This document shows positions 1-8,829 of a DNA stretch of 41,247 nucleotides, piece after piece. The notes below the pieces were generated by a model that worked only from the letters and a program-made list of their open reading frames with translations, had not been told where the DNA came from and made no database searches. Source of the stretch: Methanobacteriota archaeon. Lineage in GTDB: Archaea; Methanobacteriota; Methanobacteria; Methanobacteriales; Methanobacteriaceae. The translations under genes were made by a program, and so were the position numbers. Each line of letters opens with the position of its first letter. The stretch's first letter is position 1. The stretch is from NCBI GenBank assembly GCA_029556335.1, contig JAKQFA010000020.1, positions 1 through 41,247 on the forward strand. Direction: 5' to 3'.

Positions 1-157
1 ACTCCCTGATCCGCAGAAGAGAATCATCCTCCGAAGCATTATCCACCACCACCACATCAAAACAAGGATAATCAACCCAAAACAACGACTCCAAACACTC
101 CACAGTATCCTCCCAACCATTCCAATTAAGAACAACTACCGAAACCCGGGGTGCCAT
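1..157 (-). CDS. Glycosyltransferase family 2, N-terminal part only (gene runs off the window)
   Basis: Reading the minus strand from the ATG at 157-155 gives an open frame that continues past the window edge, about 52 residues visible. The N-terminus has the GT2 (GT-A fold) pattern: a hydrophobic strand VSVVVLNWNGWEDT followed by VVVVDNASEDDS, the nucleotide-binding region with the first conserved Asp. A GTGAT ribosome-binding site lies three bases before the ATG. The gene diverges from the GT2 gene at 515 and belongs to the same glycan region. The acceptor sugar cannot be inferred. The family call is firm; everything after residue 52 is outside the window. Confidence 0.85.
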   Translation of the reverse strand, partial: MAPRVSVVVLNWNGWEDTVECLESLFWVDYPCFDVVVVDNASEDDSLLRIRE

Positions 158-514
158 AGTATCACATAGATTTTACATTATTTTCTTTATTACCGGTGCT
201 GGCATTTTAGAGTAGGCCATTTTCAAATGGATTTTGATTCAACTAAGTGGCTGTTTGAATCTTTATTGGTCACTTTCATTTATTATTTATCAGGATGGGG
301 ATAGGATGAGTCCAACGATTCCGGGCTGATATATGCTTAATGGCCCATTTATCTTCTGATAGAGCCCTGTTGAAGGTAATGTTGGATTGATTTGATTTTT
401 GGTGTGTACGTGGCATTTGGAAACCTGATTGATGGTTCATTTTTATTGTGGTGGTACTTCAAATGTTTATGAAAAAGGTGGTATTAATTAGTAGGATGAT
501 GGGAGAATTAGTCT
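158..514. other. Intergenic region between divergent glycosyltransferase genes
   Basis: This 357-base AT-rich stretch must hold the promoters of both flanking genes. A run rich in A and T at about 169-194 could be the promoter of the minus-strand gene. On the plus side the GT2 gene is preceded by GGATGATGGGAGAA at about 494-507. A 31-codon frame from the ATG at 463 overlaps the GT2 gene out of frame and looks fortuitous. No RNA gene, repeat or convincing hairpin was seen. Confidence 0.5.
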
Positions 515-1333
515 ATGGAAAAAAAACCCGAACTATCGGTAATCATTCTGAATTATAAAAACCCGGAATTAACAGCGAAATGTGTTAACCACTTGATTGA
601 AGCTTCTAATGGGGCGAATATCCGTACCGAGACCATTATCGTGGACAACAGTGCACCGGAAACTGCCAGTACCCTGAGAAATTTGTTGCCAGGGGAGGTT
701 GTAATCATAGAAAATGAAAGGAACCAGGGTTTTTCCAAGGCCAACAACCAGGGTATCAGCATCAGTCAGGGAGAATATGTTCTACTATTAAACAATGACG
801 CCTTTATCAATGCTGAAGTTTTAAAGACTGGTATCAGTTTTTTAAGGGAAAATCCGGATTGTGGAATGTGGGCTCCTAAACTGGTGGGGGAAGATGGTAC
901 ATTCCAAATGACCTGTGCTCGATTACCATCCCTTAAGGGTTTGATAGTTGAATATTTGCTATTTAGAAGTTATGATCGTTATTCAGAATCTGAATCATGG
1001 ACAGAGCCCCAGGTGGTGGAGGCAGTTATCGGTGCCTTTATGCTCATCAGTAGAAGGGTTGTAGAGGTAATTGGAATGCTTGATGAAGATTTCTTCTTTA
1101 CAGTGGAAGACATTGACTACTGCTTCCGAGTTAACGAGGCCAACTTCAAAATATACTACGACCCCACCGTGAGTATGATCCACCTGGTATCTGCGTCACA
1201 AAAAGAGGGGATTGAGTATCCAAAACTCCATTCAAATCGTATTTTATACTTCAAAAAAAATAAAGGCCTATTTTTAGGCTTAATTTCTGGAATTATTATT
1301 AACATGGGACTTTTTTTAAGAAAGATTTTATAA
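515..1333 (+). CDS. Glycosyltransferase family 2 (rhamnosyltransferase-like)
   Basis: A 272-residue GT-A glycosyltransferase expected to act at the cytoplasmic face of the membrane in surface-glycan assembly. Visible motifs are the N-terminal strand ELSVIILNYKNPE, IIVDNSAPET (nucleotide-binding Asp), LLLNNDAFIN (the DXD-equivalent), a middle VIGAFMLISRRVVE segment and FFFTVEDIDYCFRV, the ED block that typically carries the catalytic base in this subfamily. The last about 22 residues are hydrophobic and end in RKIL, so the protein may be membrane-tethered. The ATG start follows a GGGAGAA site at about 8 bases. The donor (dTDP-rhamnose or another nucleotide sugar) is inferred only from similarity and is uncertain. 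Confidence 0.88.
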   Translation: MEKKPELSVIILNYKNPELTAKCVNHLIEASNGANIRTETIIVDNSAPETASTLRNLLPGEVVIIENERNQGFSKANNQGISISQGEYVLLLNNDAFINAEVLKTGISFLRENPDCGMWAPKLVGEDGTFQMTCARLPSLKGLIVEYLLFRSYDRYSESESWTEPQVVEAVIGAFMLISRRVVEVIGMLDEDFFFTVEDIDYCFRVNEANFKIYYDPTVSMIHLVSASQKEGIEYPKLHSNRILYFKKNKGLFLGLISGIIINMGLFLRKIL

Positions 1334-1394
1334 AATATCCTTATTTGCAACCACCAAATTTCATATCAATTATTCCCCCATCTAACTATATCTC

Positions 1395-2819
1395 CTATTT
1401 TCTCCCCATTATCTGGCGCAAAATATCCCAATCATCATCCTGGAATGTGCGTATAGCAATTAAAACTATGAAATAGATTATCGCCCCCAGGGCAATCTCC
1501 AGAAACAAGTTGGTCTTGAAGTACAATAGGAAAAGTAGCATGATGAGGCTGGCCACCACCGGTTTAAAAAAGACTTCCTGGATTCTTACTTTACTGAAGG
1601 TTCGGGAGAGAATAAGCAGGCATAATATGAAGATGAACAGCTCAGTGAACACGGTTACCACTGCCGCGCCTACGTAGCTATAAGTGGGGATGAATACCAG
1701 GTTCAGGGCAATATTTAAAATCATGGCCATGAATGTTACCTTCAAAAGCATGTTTTGACGGTTCATGGCCGGGAGTATGGTTCCAAAGATATAATTAAGG
1801 AAGGTGATGGGTATGGCCCATATGAGAATTTGCAGAATAATAATAGACGGGGTGAAGGCACTTTTATAGATTAATAATACGATTTCCGGAGCTAAAACAG
1901 TGGTTCCTACTGATACTGGTATGGATAACAGGGCCAGGTATTTGAAGGACTTCTGGTAGGATAGTTTCAAGGCTTCGTGTGATGATAGGTGGAGGCTGGA
2001 AAACACTGGGAACACTGCAGTGGCAAAAACTCCTGGTAGAAATAGAAAGATCTCCATCAAACGATAAGATGCACTGTACCACCCCACTACCATGCTACCC
2101 TTTAGTAGGGAGAGGAGGATGGTGTCAACCCGGTAGGCAATCAACGAAAATATGCTTACCAGGGATAGTGGCAGTGCCATCATTAAAGTAGGCTTCCAGA
2201 AGGCGAAGTCAACGTTAAATGATGGGGAGTTGAATTCTCGGATATATACCGAGACAATGAAGAAAAAAACCACTATATTAGATGCCAGATAGAGTGTGGC
2301 AAAGGAGTAGATGCCTAGGTTATAAAAAATTACGAAAAAGGTACCGATGAGCATTATGGAACTGTTAAGTACATTGGCTATGGATTGAAACTCCATTTTC
2401 TCATAGGACTGGAAGATGGGATAAAATATCCCGGAAAGGGCATTTACAAGGGTGGATCCAGTGATTATGTAAACCACCAATTTGATCTCATCTGCATATC
2501 CAAAAAGGTAAACGATAACTGCTGTTAAAATAAAGGTAAAAAATGCCAGCAGGAGCTTTATAACCGCTACGTTACTTGTATATTTGTCTACCAGCGATTT
2601 ATCCCGGGCTACTTCCCTAACTGTGAGGGTTCCCAGTCCCAGGTCAGTGAATACCACTAAAATACCGGTAATGGCCAGTGCCAGGGATATGATGCCGAAG
2701 CCCTCTGCACCCAGGTAACGGGCACTGTACATGGTTATGAAAAAACCCATTATATAGGTTATAATCTGGGAAACAAACAACATCGTAGTGTTCTTTGCAA
2801 TTTTACGTACTCTGCTCAT
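1395..2819 (-). CDS. Oligosaccharide flippase (Wzx/RfbX-type, MOP superfamily)
   Basis: A 474-residue polytopic membrane protein with about 12-14 hydrophobic segments along its whole length, typical size for Wzx-like flippases. The N-terminus has the family look: a basic cytoplasmic start (MSRVRKIAKNT), a first helix with Q and Y/M residues, then YLGAEGFGIISLALAIT, the conserved YLG.EGFG block of polysaccharide biosynthesis proteins. Such proteins move lipid-linked oligosaccharides to the outer face of the membrane. It is the only transporter in this glycan region and is transcribed opposite to the genes on both sides. No strong ribosome-binding site is visible before the ATG (a weak AGGGA). 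The substrate is unknown. Confidence 0.9.
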   Translation of the reverse strand: MSRVRKIAKNTTMLFVSQIITYIMGFFITMYSARYLGAEGFGIISLALAITGILVVFTDLGLGTLTVREVARDKSLVDKYTSNVAVIKLLLAFFTFILTAVIVYLFGYADEIKLVVYIITGSTLVNALSGIFYPIFQSYEKMEFQSIANVLNSSIMLIGTFFVIFYNLGIYSFATLYLASNIVVFFFIVSVYIREFNSPSFNVDFAFWKPTLMMALPLSLVSIFSLIAYRVDTILLSLLKGSMVVGWYSASYRLMEIFLFLPGVFATAVFPVFSSLHLSSHEALKLSYQKSFKYLALLSIPVSVGTTVLAPEIVLLIYKSAFTPSIIILQILIWAIPITFLNYIFGTILPAMNRQNMLLKVTFMAMILNIALNLVFIPTYSYVGAAVVTVFTELFIFILCLLILSRTFSKVRIQEVFFKPVVASLIMLLFLLYFKTNLFLEIALGAIIYFIVLIAIRTFQDDDWDILRQIMGRK

Positions 2820-3158
2820 TCAAATCCCTGGCTTAATTTTAATACATTCTGTTCCTTGCTAAAAATATTCAGAAGTCTAGAGTATGGTGAATTGTACAAC
2901 ATTTTATCCTTTTATTCCCTTCATCCCCATTAGCTTTAGGAATATTTAACTTAACTAGTTTAAGTAAATCCCCAGCTCAGTGAAAAGAAATATAATTATT
3001 GATTTATAGGCAATTTCTTTATTAAAATAACCAAACTTAATATAGGCTCTATGGTTCCTAAGCACCTTCAACCTATATTGATATTTGACTACTCTATAAG
3101 GACTATCTGATTCAAAATTCCCCATTAACCACTATCTTCAACACTAAAAAAAGATGAT
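2820..3158. other. Intergenic region between flippase and GT4 gene
   Basis: This 339-base AT-rich stretch separates divergent genes, so it should contain two promoters. Several TATA-like runs are present, including TTAATATA near 3036 and AT-rich runs near 2930-3025, but none sits at an obviously diagnostic distance from a start codon. No coding potential, RNA gene or repeat was recognised. Confidence 0.45.
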
Positions 3159-4304
3159 GTGATTCTGTTGGATGATGTACCAAGACCCAACTACGTATGT
3201 ATATTTCCCCATCTGTATAACTTCCAGTTAATTAAGGATGTGGGTATGATCCCCTTTACCATGGGCAGATTGTTCAATTACCATGCATCCATCGTGACCT
3301 ACGCCAACGATGATTACAGCTACATGGATAAGGACCTGAAAGACGAAAACTTCGAGTTAGATTTCATTAAAAAGAGATTTAACAATCATAACTACGACAT
3401 CTTCCTCTACCTGATCTGTAACTCCAGAAGCATAGATGTACTGCAGGTTTTCCACTTTCACGATACACTGAACATTCTATTCTATTTTTTAATTTACAAG
3501 TCCCTGAACTGGAATGGTAAAATATATGCAAAGTTGGATGCGGATTACAATTTAACCAAATTTCTAGCCGAAGATAAGGGCTTCTGGCCGGGTATACGTA
3601 ATTTTATACTTAAACATCTGGTTGATGTTTTGAGTGTGGAAACTGCAGAAAGCTACCAGATGCTCCTTGATAGTAAGTTAAAGTATCATGGTAAACTAAT
3701 CCACATGCCCAATGGCGTGGACATACACGTTACCCCTGAACTCATGGTGGATGATAAGAAAGAGTACATACTGACAGTGGGGAGGCTGGGATCCGAAGAA
3801 AAAGCTACTGAAGTGTTGTTGGAGGCTTTTTCTAAAATCAAGGATCATAAAAACTGGAAATTGATTCTGGTTGGTAAATTTGAGCATCAATTTCAGGATT
3901 ATGTTAACGAATACTTCCAAATCCATCCCCATCTACGGGAAAAAGTTATTTTCACTGGTTTTATTGAGGATCGGAACAAAATTTACCGGTACTATGCCCA
4001 GTCCAAGATATTCTGTTTTACTTCCCGGAGCGAGAGTTTCGGAATCGCCCTGGTTGAAGCTGCATATTTCGGGGATTACCTAGTTTCTACCAATGTGGGA
4101 GGGGCTCAGGATGTTCTTAAGGTAACAGATTATGGTGAATTGTTTGAAACAGATAACATCCCAATCTTAGTTGATAGACTAGAGGATTTGATAAGTAACT
4201 GGCACAAATATGAGGCTGATCCCAGGCAGAAGATGAATTTGATGGAAGAAAATTTTAGTTGGCCTCATTTATGTGAAAAACTTTATAAAAAATTAAATGA
4301 ATAG
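3159..4304 (+). CDS. Glycosyltransferase family 4 (GT-B fold)
   Basis: A 381-residue retaining glycosyltransferase. The C-terminal half carries the GT4 features: YILTVGRLGSEEKATEVLLEAF (start of the second Rossmann domain, donor binding), WKLILVGKF, VIFTGFIEDRNKIYRYYAQSKIFCFTSRSESFGIALVEAA with the E-x7-E motif (ESFGIALVE), then VGGAQDVL. The N-terminal acceptor domain is less conserved. The start is taken as the GTG at 3159; the nearest upstream in-frame stop is at 3126, and no clear ribosome-binding site distinguishes it from a start further in. It lies 17 bases upstream of the UDP-glucose dehydrogenase gene on the same strand and so probably shares an operon with it. Sugar specificity is unknown. 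Confidence 0.87.
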   Translation: MILLDDVPRPNYVCIFPHLYNFQLIKDVGMIPFTMGRLFNYHASIVTYANDDYSYMDKDLKDENFELDFIKKRFNNHNYDIFLYLICNSRSIDVLQVFHFHDTLNILFYFLIYKSLNWNGKIYAKLDADYNLTKFLAEDKGFWPGIRNFILKHLVDVLSVETAESYQMLLDSKLKYHGKLIHMPNGVDIHVTPELMVDDKKEYILTVGRLGSEEKATEVLLEAFSKIKDHKNWKLILVGKFEHQFQDYVNEYFQIHPHLREKVIFTGFIEDRNKIYRYYAQSKIFCFTSRSESFGIALVEAAYFGDYLVSTNVGGAQDVLKVTDYGELFETDNIPILVDRLEDLISNWHKYEADPRQKMNLMEENFSWPHLCEKLYKKLNE

Positions 4305-4321
4305 ACAGGACAAGTGATTTA

Positions 4322-5638
4322 ATGAAGATTACAGTAATAGGGTCAGGATATGTGGGATTAGTAACCGCGGCATGTTTTGCTGATCTGGGAAACCAGGTTT
4401 TATGCGCCAAAAAAACTTCACGAAATTTAGACAAACTCAACCAGGGAATATCACACATCTATGAACCCGGTTTAGATGAAATTCTAAAAAGATGCCTGGA
4501 CAAGGGCACCATCGAATTCACCACTGACATGAAAAGGGCCATAGATTTCAGTGACCTTATCTTCATATGTGTAGGCACCCCCCAGAGTGAAACCGGGAAG
4601 GCTGATTTGTCCCAAGTGGAGGATGTGGCCCGGCAAATAGCCGAGAACATGACTGGATATAAGCTGATCGTTGAAAAGTCCACCGTACCTGTGAACACCC
4701 ATCAATGGGTTAAAAAGACCATAAAAAGATATTCTAAGGAGGATATCCAGTTCGATGTGGCCTCAAACCCCGAATTTCTAAGGGAAGGTAACGGTGTCCA
4801 TGACTTCAACAACCCGGACAGAATTGTGGTGGGGGTGGAAACTGACAATGCCCGTGGAATATTCCAAGAACTCTACAAGCCATTCACTGAAAAAGGACAC
4901 ATGCTCCTCATAACCAGCCCCGCCGCCGCTGAACTTATAAAACACGCATCGAACTCCTTTCTGGCCATGAAGATTTCCTACATCAACATGGTGGCGGAGC
5001 TGTGTGAAAAGGTGGGTATTGACGTTAACATGATCGCCGATGGCATTGGATACGACCAGCGCATCGGAAGATCATTCCTCAACGCGGGTATCGGTTATGG
5101 TGGCTCCTGTTTCCCCAAGGATCTTCGGGCCTTCATCAAGATAGCAGAGGATCATGGATTGGACTTTGGTCTTTTAAGGGAAACAGAAAAGATCAACACC
5201 CAGATGCGGGAACGATTTTTGGAAAAAATAGAAAATGTGCTCTGGATCAATAAAGACAAAAATATAACCATCTGGGGATTGGCCTTCAAGCCAGACACCG
5301 ATGATATCAGAGAGGCGCCGTCCATTGAAATAGTGAGAAAACTTTATGAAACCGATGCTAATTTACGATTGTACGACCCCCAGGCCCTGAAAAACTTTCA
5401 GAATGTGTTCCCGGAAAACGAGAACATAAGGTACTATTCAGATAAATATGAGGCTTTAAAAGATTCCGACGCCCTTCTTGTAATCACAGAATGGGATGAA
5501 TTCCGAAGTGCAGATTTAAATAAAGTAAAAGATCTGATGAGGCTGCCCATAATTATTGATGGCCGGAACTTGTTTGAATCTGAGGCTATGGATGGATTTG
5601 AGTATTACAGTGTTGGTAGGGAGAAAAATGTACCCTAG
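4322..5638 (+). CDS. UDP-glucose 6-dehydrogenase (UDP-glucose/GDP-mannose dehydrogenase family)
   Basis: This 438-residue enzyme oxidises UDP-glucose to UDP-glucuronate with two NAD(P)+. It shows the N-terminal dinucleotide site VIGSGYVGLVTAACF, YEPGLDEIL, FICVGTPQ, VEKSTVPVNT, SNPEFLREG, a KHASNSFLAMKISYINM central helix, and the catalytic loop GYGGSCFPKD with the nucleophile Cys263. The C-terminal domain has WGLAFKPDTDDIREAPS. All core catalytic elements are present. One oddity is in the second beta-strand of the Rossmann fold: the acidic residue that normally contacts the cofactor ribose is missing, and the segment reads VLCAKKTS with two lysines. AGTGAT before the ATG is the ribosome-binding site. 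A UDP-glucuronate decarboxylase-like gene follows 12 bases downstream. A GDP-mannose dehydrogenase cannot be fully excluded, but the neighbour favours UDP-glucose. Confidence 0.9.
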   Translation: MKITVIGSGYVGLVTAACFADLGNQVLCAKKTSRNLDKLNQGISHIYEPGLDEILKRCLDKGTIEFTTDMKRAIDFSDLIFICVGTPQSETGKADLSQVEDVARQIAENMTGYKLIVEKSTVPVNTHQWVKKTIKRYSKEDIQFDVASNPEFLREGNGVHDFNNPDRIVVGVETDNARGIFQELYKPFTEKGHMLLITSPAAAELIKHASNSFLAMKISYINMVAELCEKVGIDVNMIADGIGYDQRIGRSFLNAGIGYGGSCFPKDLRAFIKIAEDHGLDFGLLRETEKINTQMRERFLEKIENVLWINKDKNITIWGLAFKPDTDDIREAPSIEIVRKLYETDANLRLYDPQALKNFQNVFPENENIRYYSDKYEALKDSDALLVITEWDEFRSADLNKVKDLMRLPIIIDGRNLFESEAMDGFEYYSVGREKNVP

Positions 5639-5650
5639 GAGAAAACTTAA

Positions 5651-6601
5651 ATGAAACAAGTTCTCATAACCGGTGCCGCTGGTTTTATTGGGAGCCACCT
5701 CTGTGACCGGTTTATTAAGGAGGGATGGTACGTGGTTGGGGTTGATAATTTCCTGACAGGGAGCTTGGAGAACCTGGAACACCTCCTACTGAACCAGAAT
5801 TTTGAACTCGTTGAAGAGGATGTCATAAAGGGATTGGAATGGGAAGGCCACTTGGACCTGATATTACACTTTGCCTGCCCAGCCAGTCCAGTTGACTATC
5901 TAAATTTTCCCATTGAAACACTCATGGTTGATTCAGTTGGAACCTCCCATACCCTGAAATTGGCCAAGGATAAGAGGGCCAGGTACGTGTTTGCATCCAC
6001 ATCAGAGGTTTATGGGGATCCCCAGGTTCATCCCCAGCCAGAAAGTTACTGGGGAAATGTCAATCCAGTGGGGCCTCGTTCCGTTTACGACGAAGCTAAG
6101 AGGTTTTCTGAGGCTTTATCCATGGCTTACCATCGGGAGTGTGGCGTGGATGTCAGGATCATCAGGATCTTCAACACCTATGGCCCTCGTATGAAGTTAA
6201 AAGACGGCAGGGTAGTGCCTAACTTCATATTCCAGGCCTTAAATGGTCAGGACCTCACAGTTTATGGTGATGGAAGCCAAAGCCGTAGCTTTTGTTACGT
6301 GGATGATCTAGTTGAAGGGATTTTTCTGGTATCAGATGTGGATGCAATTAAATATCGGGTCATGAATCTGGGCAACCCTGATGAGTACAAAATAATTGAC
6401 TTTGCCCAGATAATCCTAGAAAAAACTGGTTCTAATTCTAAGATAATCTTCAAACCCCTACCTCGAGATGATCCTAAGATGAGAAAACCAGACATTAGCC
6501 TGGCCCGTGAATCACTCCACTGGAAACCAGTGATCTCCCTGGATGAAGGTCTAGCAAAAACCATCCAATATTTCCAGTCCCAACTGGAGGATGTAGAGTG
6601 A
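5651..6601 (+). CDS. UDP-glucuronate decarboxylase-like SDR (UDP-xylose synthase)
   Basis: A 316-residue extended short-chain dehydrogenase. Motifs: GAAGFIGSHL (GxxGxxG NAD site) near residue 7, LHFACPASPVDY, STSEVYGDPQVHPQ, GPRSVYDEAKR (catalytic Tyr and Lys of YxxxK) and RIFNTYGPRM. The combination CPASPxxY, SEVYGDP.xHPQ and GPRxxYDExKR is the recognisable signature of UDP-glucuronate decarboxylases rather than GalE or RmlB. The expected reaction is UDP-glucuronate to UDP-xylose plus CO2, using the product of the gene just upstream. A CTAGGAG ribosome-binding site precedes the ATG. Together the pair would supply UDP-glucuronate and UDP-xylose for the neighbouring glycosyltransferases; a UDP-4-keto-pentose product is an alternative. 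Confidence 0.85.
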   Translation: MKQVLITGAAGFIGSHLCDRFIKEGWYVVGVDNFLTGSLENLEHLLLNQNFELVEEDVIKGLEWEGHLDLILHFACPASPVDYLNFPIETLMVDSVGTSHTLKLAKDKRARYVFASTSEVYGDPQVHPQPESYWGNVNPVGPRSVYDEAKRFSEALSMAYHRECGVDVRIIRIFNTYGPRMKLKDGRVVPNFIFQALNGQDLTVYGDGSQSRSFCYVDDLVEGIFLVSDVDAIKYRVMNLGNPDEYKIIDFAQIILEKTGSNSKIIFKPLPRDDPKMRKPDISLARESLHWKPVISLDEGLAKTIQYFQSQLEDVE

Positions 6602-6638
6602 CAAGGGCACTCATTATTATGGGATTTATGGTGAGTTT

Positions 6639-7493
6639 ATGACCCTAACTACCAACAAAGACTATGATCTATGCGTAGCCTACCGGATATACCCCCGGGT
6701 TTCTAAAGTCCCCCCTGTTTTTAAGGATGATAAGTATAAACTATCCGAGTTTTGTCTAAAATCCTTTAAAGATAGTCTGGGAGATTTAAAGGCTAAGATC
6801 TTTGTTTTGCTGGATGGGTGTCCGCCTGAGTATGATGAGCTCTTCAGGAAATATTTTATGGATGAAGATCTAGAGCTGATAAGATTAGAGGGGGTGGGTA
6901 ACTTGGCCACCTTTTCTCTCCAAATTAAAGTGTTGCTGGAGCAGGAATTTTCTGATCTAGTTTATTTTGCTGAGGATGATTACTTCTACATGCCCAACCA
7001 GTTTAATGAGATGATAGAACTCTTAAAAGAGAATGATGATGTGGATTTTGTATCTCCCTATGATCATCCAGATGATTACCTCTTGAAGCTACATGACCAC
7101 CCCTACCAGGTGAAGGCCACATCCAAGCGACACTGGAGAACCGCCTCTTCCACTTGCCTTACCTTCCTGACTGCTAAATCTACCCTGGAGATGACCAGAG
7201 AAGTTTTCGAAAGTTACACCCATGGTAACCATGATGCCAGCCTATGGATGAGTCTCACTAAACATAACATGTTCAACGCCATTAAAGCCCTGAAGAATAG
7301 GAAAGAACATCTCTACTACAAAGTCATACGCCTAGCTTGGAGGTACAATCCTAAACAGTTAATTTGGGGCCATAAATGGAAACTCTGGGTACCCTTACCC
7401 AGCATTGGCATTCATCTGGAGAGTGATTTTTTACCTCCCACCAGGAAATGCCTGGAATTCATGGAAGCCGAGGCTTCTGGGATGGGGGATTAG
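6639..7493 (+). CDS. Putative glycosyltransferase (GT-A type)
   Basis: A 284-residue soluble protein that looks like a divergent GT2-type transferase. Visible elements are an N-terminal YDLCVAYRIYPRVS strand, KIFVLLDGCPPEYDELF, ATFSLQIKVLLEQ and LVYFAEDDYFYMPNQF, where the acidic EDD is a plausible metal-binding DXD-like motif, followed by VDFVSPYDHPDDY. The C-terminal part contains WRTASSTCLTFLTAKSTLEM and a HDASLWMSL acidic block that could hold the catalytic base. GGTGA lies six bases before the ATG. It follows the UDP-glucuronate decarboxylase gene by 37 bases and probably belongs to the same transcript. I do not recognise a characterised close relative. Confidence 0.65.
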   Translation: MTLTTNKDYDLCVAYRIYPRVSKVPPVFKDDKYKLSEFCLKSFKDSLGDLKAKIFVLLDGCPPEYDELFRKYFMDEDLELIRLEGVGNLATFSLQIKVLLEQEFSDLVYFAEDDYFYMPNQFNEMIELLKENDDVDFVSPYDHPDDYLLKLHDHPYQVKATSKRHWRTASSTCLTFLTAKSTLEMTREVFESYTHGNHDASLWMSLTKHNMFNAIKALKNRKEHLYYKVIRLAWRYNPKQLIWGHKWKLWVPLPSIGIHLESDFLPPTRKCLEFMEAEASGMGD

Positions 7494-7535
7494 TGTGGAA
7501 AAAATAAGGTGCTAATGGCTTAAAGGTAGAGTTCC

Positions 7536-8768
7536 TTATTGTAGTCTGTTATCACTCTTCAAGAAATGGTTCAGTTGATGTTTGGTTATATCACTTAAGC
7601 TGTGTTTTATCTTGGCCCCCAATTTCTGGATCTTCTTAGTATCAGAGAGTAGTATGGGAACCTCGGCGGGTCTGAATCTCTCGGGGTTAAATTCTATTAA
7701 AACATTTCCCTGGTCGGTGTAGACATCTATCCCCTTATCGTTCATGGTGTACTCCAGTTCCCCTTCCATCATCATCCGGTCTACCCTGGTTTTTGGGAAT
7801 TTGATACCAAAGATGGGGCCCTGGTCCATCTCGGTGGGTTCCTCGATAATCTTCTCACCATTCAGTGTTTCAATTCTCTTTATGCTCCAGCCTGCTTCTT
7901 CCAATCCCAGTAAAATGTAACTAAGTACGGAGTTGCTTCGCATGGAACCCTGATTGTAAACTTCCCCCTTCAAGCCCTTGTCTGCCAGGAGGAGGTAACC
8001 TTGAACAATATCCTCCACGTGTGACCAGTCCCGGAGCGAGTTTAGGTTGCCTATGAGGATCCGGTCCTGCTCCCCAAATTTGAGCTTCATAATCTGCCGG
8101 GCAATAACTGAGGTAACAAACATTATACCTCTTCCCGCCCCTTCATGATTAAAACCCCGGGAGACCACATTATTCAATCCATAGGAATGATAATAATTAC
8201 GCATCAGGAAATCTCCATAGACCTTGGAGACAGCATAGGGGGACATGGGCCTTAAAGGATTGGTTTCCTTTATTGGTACCTCGGGTATGTCTTCGGGTTC
8301 AGGGAAAATGGTACCATATTCTCTTTTTGCCTTCTGGTACTGTTCCTCTGATGATAAAACCAAGCCATACTCTTCACTGGTTCCAGCAAATACAATTTTA
8401 GTGTTTAAATCCTTAACACGTACAGCTTCCAGGAGATTTGCTGTTCCCAAACAGTTTGCGTACTGGGTTTCTATTGCATTGTGGAAGGAGCGCTCCACAA
8501 ATGACTGGGCTGCCAGGTGAAAAATGTAGTCTGGCTGGGATTGGTCAAATGCATTGGCAAGAGATGTTATATCAATTAAATCTCCTTCTATGAGATTTAT
8601 TTTATCGGCAACTCCCCGGTCTTTTAAATTTTTAGGTAAGGACCCATCAGCCCGTCTCCTGATGAAACCATGAACATTAGCCCCCCTTTTTATTAGTTCT
8701 CTCCCTAGATAAGAGCCTACGAAACCACTTATACCGGTGATAAGCACATTTTTATCTGCCCAATTCAT
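7536..8768 (-). CDS. GDP-mannose 4,6-dehydratase-like SDR with insertions
   Basis: A 410-residue extended short-chain dehydrogenase. The NAD site is TGISGFVGSYL near residue 10; IFHLAAQSFV, the active-site TSEEYG (Thr/Glu of dehydratases) and SPYAVSKVYGD (YxxxK) follow, then SRGFNHEGAGRG and LRDWSHVEDIV. The C-terminal FRPAEVPILLSDTKKIQKLG closely resembles the RPTEVDxLxGDPxKAxxxLGW block of GDP-mannose 4,6-dehydratase. It is about 60 residues longer than usual; extra sequence lies between TSEEYG and the YxxxK region (a charged EEQYQKAKREYG stretch) and before FRPAEV. The predicted product is GDP-4-keto-6-deoxymannose. Being minus-strand, it is next to a GalE-like gene on the same strand, 61 bases upstream. 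CDP-glucose dehydratase activity is an alternative. Confidence 0.8.
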   Translation of the reverse strand: MNWADKNVLITGISGFVGSYLGRELIKRGANVHGFIRRRADGSLPKNLKDRGVADKINLIEGDLIDITSLANAFDQSQPDYIFHLAAQSFVERSFHNAIETQYANCLGTANLLEAVRVKDLNTKIVFAGTSEEYGLVLSSEEQYQKAKREYGTIFPEPEDIPEVPIKETNPLRPMSPYAVSKVYGDFLMRNYYHSYGLNNVVSRGFNHEGAGRGIMFVTSVIARQIMKLKFGEQDRILIGNLNSLRDWSHVEDIVQGYLLLADKGLKGEVYNQGSMRSNSVLSYILLGLEEAGWSIKRIETLNGEKIIEEPTEMDQGPIFGIKFPKTRVDRMMMEGELEYTMNDKGIDVYTDQGNVLIEFNPERFRPAEVPILLSDTKKIQKLGAKIKHSLSDITKHQLNHFLKSDNRLQ

Positions 8769-8829
8769 CTGATACCCCCATGCTCTATTTATTGTTGATT
8801 AATATCTTATTTAATGTAGACCTATGGAT

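Noticed and set aside
463..558. 31-codon frame overlapping the first GT2 gene out of frame
   Set aside because: No clear ribosome-binding site at its own start and no conserved-looking sequence; more likely chance.
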